The notes under the pieces: generated by a model | What the model was told of the DNA's origin: nothing | What the model saw: only the letters and a program-made list of their open reading frames with translations | Database searches by the model: none | Part shown: in pieces, positions 32,159 to 35,481 of the stretch | Numbering within the stretch: position 1 is the first letter of the stretch | Layout: every line of letters begins with the position of its first letter | Origin: Lacustribacter sp964460315 | GTDB lineage: Bacteria; Pseudomonadota; Gammaproteobacteria; Burkholderiales; Burkholderiaceae_A | Length of the DNA stretch: 35,481 bases | Direction of reading: 5' to 3' | Assembly: GCA_964460315.1 (NCBI GenBank) | Contig: CAYWPQ010000015.1 | Coordinates: forward strand, 1 to 35,481 | Made by a program: the position numbers and the translations under genes

Positions 32159-34099
32159 CTAGGCCGCGAGTTTCTTCTTCTGAACAAGTTGCCAGACCAG
32201 GCTGAGCGCGGCCAGGCTGATACCGATGATGTCGGTGGTGAGGCCCCCCGAGATCAACAGAATGGACGCCGCCAAAAGAATCACCCGCTGGATCATGTTC
32301 ACGGGGCCAAAGTACCAGGCCTGAAGGCTTGCGGCCAGCAGATAGACCCCAATCAGTGCGGTGAGGCCGTAGTGAATAATCTGCCCCCAGTCATCGCCTT
32401 GCAGAAGCAGCGCTGGGCTGTAAAAGAACATGAAGGGCACTAGGAACGCAGCCATGCCGTAGATGAAGGAGGTGATCGAGGTTTTCATCGGATCACTGCC
32501 TGAAATGGCCGCGCCTGCATAGGCCGCAAGGGCTACCGGCGGCGTGATGGCCGAGATCACCGCGTAATAGAACACGAACATGTGGGCGATCAGGGGCTCA
32601 ATTCCAAGCTTGATCAGCCCAGGCGCAACTACGGATGCCGCCACAGCGTAGGCTGCAGTGGTGGGCATGCCCATGCCCAGCAAGATGGCGATCAGCATGG
32701 CAAAGACCAGGGCAAGGAATTGGCTGTCGCCGGCGATGGAGAGAATCATCGACGAGAACCGCAGGCCGACACCGGTAAGGCCAATCACACCCACGATAAT
32801 GCCCGCGCAGGCGCAGACAGCAATCAGTTGAATGGTGCCCTTGGCGCCAAGGTGAAGCGCGTCAAGAACCTTTTTGGGCCCCATACGGGTTTCGTGGTGA
32901 AGCCAGCTGACGATGAGTGCACTAAAAAGCCCCAGCGTTCCCGAGCGAATGACGGAATATCCGGAGACCAGGCCACCAATCAAAATGATCAGCGGTGCGA
33001 AGAGGTACAACCGCTTGACGAGTTCGGCGAGTTTGGGAAGCTCGTCATCCGTCATTCCGCGCATGTTCAGACGCTTGGATTCGTTGTCCACCATGAAGTA
33101 GACGGCGACGAAATAAAGCAGCGAAGGAAGAATGGAGGCCACCATGATCTCGGAATATTTGATTCCGGTGATCTCGGCCATGATGAAGGCGCCTGCGCCC
33201 ATCACTGGAGGCATCAGCTGGCCACCCGTGGAAGCCGCAGCCTCGATAGCGCCCGCGCTTCGCGCTGGGTAACCGACCTTCTTCATCAAAGGAATGGTGA
33301 AGGTGCCGGTGGCGGCCACGTTGCCCGCCGAGGTGCCGTTGATGGTTCCCATCAGGGCGCTTGAAATCACAGCCACTTTGGCTGGCCCGCCGCGCTTCTT
33401 TCCCGCCAAGGCGAAGGCGAAGTTAATGAAGTAATCCCCAACCTTGGACACCTGAAGAAAACCAGCAAAGGTGATGAACAGGATGATGTAGGTGGAAGAA
33501 ACGGCAGTGGTCGGGCCAAACACGCCTTCCATCGAATAGATGAACGAAAAGAGAAGGTCGGGGGACACGCCTTTGTGAAAAAGTACGCCGGGCATCCATG
33601 GGCCAACCACGCAATAGAGCAGAAACACGATGGCGATGATGGGCAAGGCCAGACCCGCGCTTCGGCGAGTCAGCTCAAGAATAAGAATGGTACCGATCAC
33701 ACCAATGGGGATGTCCCAGAACTCGGGCGCAGCGCCTGCACGAAACAGCAGGCCGTCGAGGTGGACGTAAATATAGGCGAAGCAAAGAATACTTAATGCC
33801 ATGAAGGCCCAGTCAAACCATGGAATGCCTGCTGAAGGTTCCTTGTGGCTGGCCTTGTACATCATGAAGCCGATGGCGCAGCCAAACGAAACGTGAACGC
33901 TTCGAAAGAGCCATGGGTCCATGGGAAAAAGGTTAAGAACCGCAATATGGAAGCTTGTAAAAATGACACAGCCCCAGAAAAAGAGCTGGCCTTCCCAGGG
34001 CTTTAATTTGCGTTGTTCGCCGCCGACTTCGGCGTCCTCAGCGGCCTGAGAGGCTTTTGCATTCAGGCTAGGGTTGGCAATGTGATCTGCTGCGCTCAT
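32159..34099 (-). CDS. TRAP transporter 4TM/12TM fused permease (TAXI-type)
   Basis: A 646-residue membrane protein that fuses the small (DctQ-like, four-span) and large (DctM-like, twelve-span) TRAP permease subunits, the form that pairs with TAXI binding proteins. It shows GTINGTSAGNVAATGTFTIPLMKKVGYP, a family landmark near the ion/substrate site, then ASTGGQLMPPVMGAGAFIMAE and a second-half repeat GMGMPTTAAYAVAASVVAPGL. Secondary uptake of an organic acid, driven by Na+ or H+, is expected. The N-terminal 45 or so residues are cytoplasmic and charged. The TAXI partner gene lies immediately upstream. Confidence 0.93.
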   Translation of the reverse strand: MSAADHIANPSLNAKASQAAEDAEVGGEQRKLKPWEGQLFFWGCVIFTSFHIAVLNLFPMDPWLFRSVHVSFGCAIGFMMYKASHKEPSAGIPWFDWAFMALSILCFAYIYVHLDGLLFRAGAAPEFWDIPIGVIGTILILELTRRSAGLALPIIAIVFLLYCVVGPWMPGVLFHKGVSPDLLFSFIYSMEGVFGPTTAVSSTYIILFITFAGFLQVSKVGDYFINFAFALAGKKRGGPAKVAVISSALMGTINGTSAGNVAATGTFTIPLMKKVGYPARSAGAIEAAASTGGQLMPPVMGAGAFIMAEITGIKYSEIMVASILPSLLYFVAVYFMVDNESKRLNMRGMTDDELPKLAELVKRLYLFAPLIILIGGLVSGYSVIRSGTLGLFSALIVSWLHHETRMGPKKVLDALHLGAKGTIQLIAVCACAGIIVGVIGLTGVGLRFSSMILSIAGDSQFLALVFAMLIAILLGMGMPTTAAYAVAASVVAPGLIKLGIEPLIAHMFVFYYAVISAITPPVALAAYAGAAISGSDPMKTSITSFIYGMAAFLVPFMFFYSPALLLQGDDWGQIIHYGLTALIGVYLLAASLQAWYFGPVNMIQRVILLAASILLISGGLTTDIIGISLAALSLVWQLVQKKKLAA

Positions 34100-34137
34100 G
34101 ACATGGTGTCCGAAAGAAAGTGGGTTTCACTATTTAA

Positions 34138-34172
34138 AAAACCCCCGCGGCCTTTTGGATCGCGGGGGTTTT
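34138..34172. terminator. Bidirectional terminator-like hairpin between TAXI and TRAP genes
   Basis: AAAACCCCCGCG (34138-34149) and CGCGGGGGTTTT (34161-34172) form a 12-bp stem with an 11-base loop. T-rich runs follow on both strands. Sitting 16 bases after the binding-protein stop and before the permease start, it should attenuate readthrough, giving much more binding protein than permease. Confidence 0.85.
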
Positions 34173-34188
34173 ATATCAACTTAAAAAA

Positions 34189-35169
34189 TTACAGCGCTTT
34201 GGGGTCAAGCTTGATGCCTTTTTCCTTGAAGTACCGAACGGCACCAGGGTGGAAGGTCAGGAAGCCGTTCTTGATGGCGTTGGCAGGAATGGTCTCGACC
34301 GCTGCCGAGTGACCCTGAACCATGCGCTTGTTGTTCTCCATCACGGCCTTGGTGATCTCGTAAACGAGGTCATCAGGAAGGTCTTTGTGAACGATGAAGA
34401 AGTTAAAGAGGCCGACGGTCTTTTGGTTGCCGGGCATGGATTTGTAGGTGCTCTTTGGGATCATCGAGTCCGAGAGTTCGGGCATTGCTTTTTTCAATGT
34501 CGCGATCTGGGCATCGGTGAAGCTAAAGAAGTTCACAGGACGCTGAGCTTCAATCTCCGAGAAAGCCGAGATCGGCAGGCCGGCGCAGAATGCGAAGACA
34601 TCGATCAGTCCGTCACCAAGCTGGCTACCCATGTCGGATGCGCCGCCGTAACGAATGGTGGCCTTCACGCCAAGTGCGTCAAGCATCATGGGGAAGTAGG
34701 TTCCGCAGGTACCAGCCTTGGGGCCAACGCCAACGTTTTTGCCATTGAGTTCCATCACCGACTTGATGCCTGACTTCTGGGGGGCAATGAAGTGGAAGGG
34801 CGTGTCGTACATGGGGAATGCGGCGCGTGCATCTTTGTACTGCTTGCCTGCTGCCCATCCGGTGCCGTTCCAGCCGTGAATGGCCACACCCATGGTGGTC
34901 ATTCCAAGCTCAATGTTTTTGCTGTTCACGAGAAGCAGGTTCTGGTTAGGACCCTGAGTCTGCTGTGTGGAGACATTGATGCCGAGCTTTTCAGAGAGCA
35001 GGGACGCCACAACGCCACCATAGATGAAGTAGGTGCCACCGACCGAAGCCGTTCCGAGCGTCAAGCTCTTGGGCCAGTTGGCTTTGTTCTGGGCCATGGC
35101 GCCAGAAATGGTTGCGACGGCTGCAACTGCGCAGACGGCAACCTTGGTAATCATTTTTGCTGCTTTCAT
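34189..35169 (-). CDS. TAXI-family TRAP transporter solute-binding protein
   Basis: A 326-residue periplasmic binding protein with a cleavable signal peptide (basic start MKAAKMITK, hydrophobic core, probable cleavage after GAMA). SLTLGTASVGGTYFIYGGVVASLLSEKLG is the TAXI opening, and LNGKNVGVGPKAGTCGTYFPMMLDALG and IDVFAFCAGLPISAFSEIEA are family segments. The ATG has AGGAGAC upstream. It supplies ligand to the adjacent fused permease. The ligand is unknown; characterised TAXI proteins bind dicarboxylates or glutamate. Confidence 0.93.
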   Translation of the reverse strand: MKAAKMITKVAVCAVAAVATISGAMAQNKANWPKSLTLGTASVGGTYFIYGGVVASLLSEKLGINVSTQQTQGPNQNLLLVNSKNIELGMTTMGVAIHGWNGTGWAAGKQYKDARAAFPMYDTPFHFIAPQKSGIKSVMELNGKNVGVGPKAGTCGTYFPMMLDALGVKATIRYGGASDMGSQLGDGLIDVFAFCAGLPISAFSEIEAQRPVNFFSFTDAQIATLKKAMPELSDSMIPKSTYKSMPGNQKTVGLFNFFIVHKDLPDDLVYEITKAVMENNKRMVQGHSAAVETIPANAIKNGFLTFHPGAVRYFKEKGIKLDPKAL

Positions 35170-35303
35170 TACAAAGGTCTCCTTAGGGTGAAATCAGTGG
35201 CTGACATTACCATGTGGCTTTTGAATCTGCATGGGGTAAACCCCCTAGCTTCTTGATTCACTCAGCCGATCGATGGTTGAAACATTCATCATTTCTGAGC
35301 GGA

Positions 35304-35481
35304 TTAAAGCTTCGAAATTGTTGCGGCGCACACAGCCTCGGTCACCTGTCGAGTGGTAGCTTGGCCGCCAAGATCTCGGGTGTGGTGTTGCGGATTGGCC
35401 GTGACCAACTCAATGGCAGACATCAATGCTTTGGCGGCGCGATCTTCACCAAGGTGTTCAAGCAGCATCACCACGGACCAG
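35304..35481 (-). CDS. C-terminus of an isopropylmalate/tartrate/D-malate dehydrogenase-family protein (partial)
   Basis: The leftward frame is open from the window edge to a TAA at 35306-35304, giving 58 residues plus the stop. MLLEHLGEDRAAKALMSAIE is the C-terminal helix pattern of the beta-decarboxylating dehydrogenase family. TRDLGGQATTRQVTEAVCAA is the typical end. The TTRDLGG-type ending is shared by tartrate, D-malate and isopropylmalate dehydrogenases, so the substrate is open. The catalytic part lies outside the window. It lies 134 bp upstream of the TAXI gene on the same strand. That gap holds no feature I can identify beyond the TAXI ribosome site. Confidence 0.75.
   Translation of the reverse strand, partial: WSVVMLLEHLGEDRAAKALMSAIELVTANPQHHTRDLGGQATTRQVTEAVCAATISKL

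Noticed and set aside
32582..33364. A 260-codon open frame on the plus strand
   Set aside because: It is antisense to conserved TRAP permease helices. The product is very hydrophilic and repetitive in N, H, D and G, the usual mirror of membrane-protein codons.
1..35481. tRNA or rRNA genes, CRISPR arrays, insertion sequences, prophage
   Set aside because: I looked for clustered direct repeats, transposase-like frames with terminal inverted repeats and cloverleaf-type segments, and saw none. Almost all DNA is accounted for by coding sequence.

Overview
The window is most of a photosynthesis gene cluster from a purple, bacteriochlorophyll a-based proteobacterium, with accessory metabolism and transport genes on both sides. 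A type-II reaction centre (pufL, pufM, tetraheme pufC), an LH1 antenna, chlorophyllide reductase (bchXYZ) and a methoxy-carotenoid gene (crtF) indicate a phototrophic proteobacterium. The neighbouring TAXI/TRAP, MmgE/PrpD, acyl-CoA dehydrogenase and Liv genes fit Betaproteobacteria (Burkholderiales) best. That placement is inference from gene content, and a gammaproteobacterium is not excluded. Whether the organism is an aerobic anoxygenic phototroph or a facultative anaerobe cannot be read from the window; an FNR-type promoter on hemN shows only that oxygen is sensed.

Layout. 1-1.5 kb: the 3' end of an unknown gene, a PLP-dependent D-threonine/3-hydroxyaspartate aldolase-family enzyme, and a small membrane protein. 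1.5-5.3 kb: Mg-chelatase bchI-bchD, with bchO inverted and tail-to-tail. 5.3-16.3 kb: one long rightward unit, crtE-crtF-bchC-bchX-bchY-bchZ-pufB-[74-aa protein]-pufA-pufL-pufM-pufC, closed by a strong terminator. 16.3-17.8 kb: hemN behind an FNR-class-II-like promoter. 17.8-22.6 kb: a leftward livK-H-M-G-F importer embedded in the cluster. 22.7-29.4 kb: tspO, leftward bchG-bch2-bchP, and rightward crtI-crtB. 29.4-35.5 kb: leftward TAXI-TRAP transporter, acyl-CoA dehydrogenase and MmgE/PrpD genes, and the 3' end of an isopropylmalate/tartrate dehydrogenase-family gene.

How it works together. HemN feeds tetrapyrrole synthesis, BchI/D/O inserts magnesium, BchX/Y/Z and BchC make bacteriochlorophyllide a, and BchG and BchP attach and reduce the tail. 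CrtE, CrtB, CrtI and CrtF build the carotenoid, and the puf genes encode the core complex that uses these pigments. PpsR/CrtJ-type operators (TGT-N12-ACA) sit before bchC and between bchO and crtE, with a degenerate one between bchG and crtI. The bchFNBHLM, acsF, puhA, crtC, crtD and ppsR genes are not here, so the photosynthesis genes must be split or continue outside the window.

The most striking item is an extra gene between pufB and pufA (12776-13000). It encodes a 74-residue single-span protein that reads like an LH1 beta chain but contains no histidine at all. Gln replaces the bacteriochlorophyll-binding His, and there is a C-terminal tail of about 25 residues. It is a candidate non-pigmented or atypical core-complex subunit.
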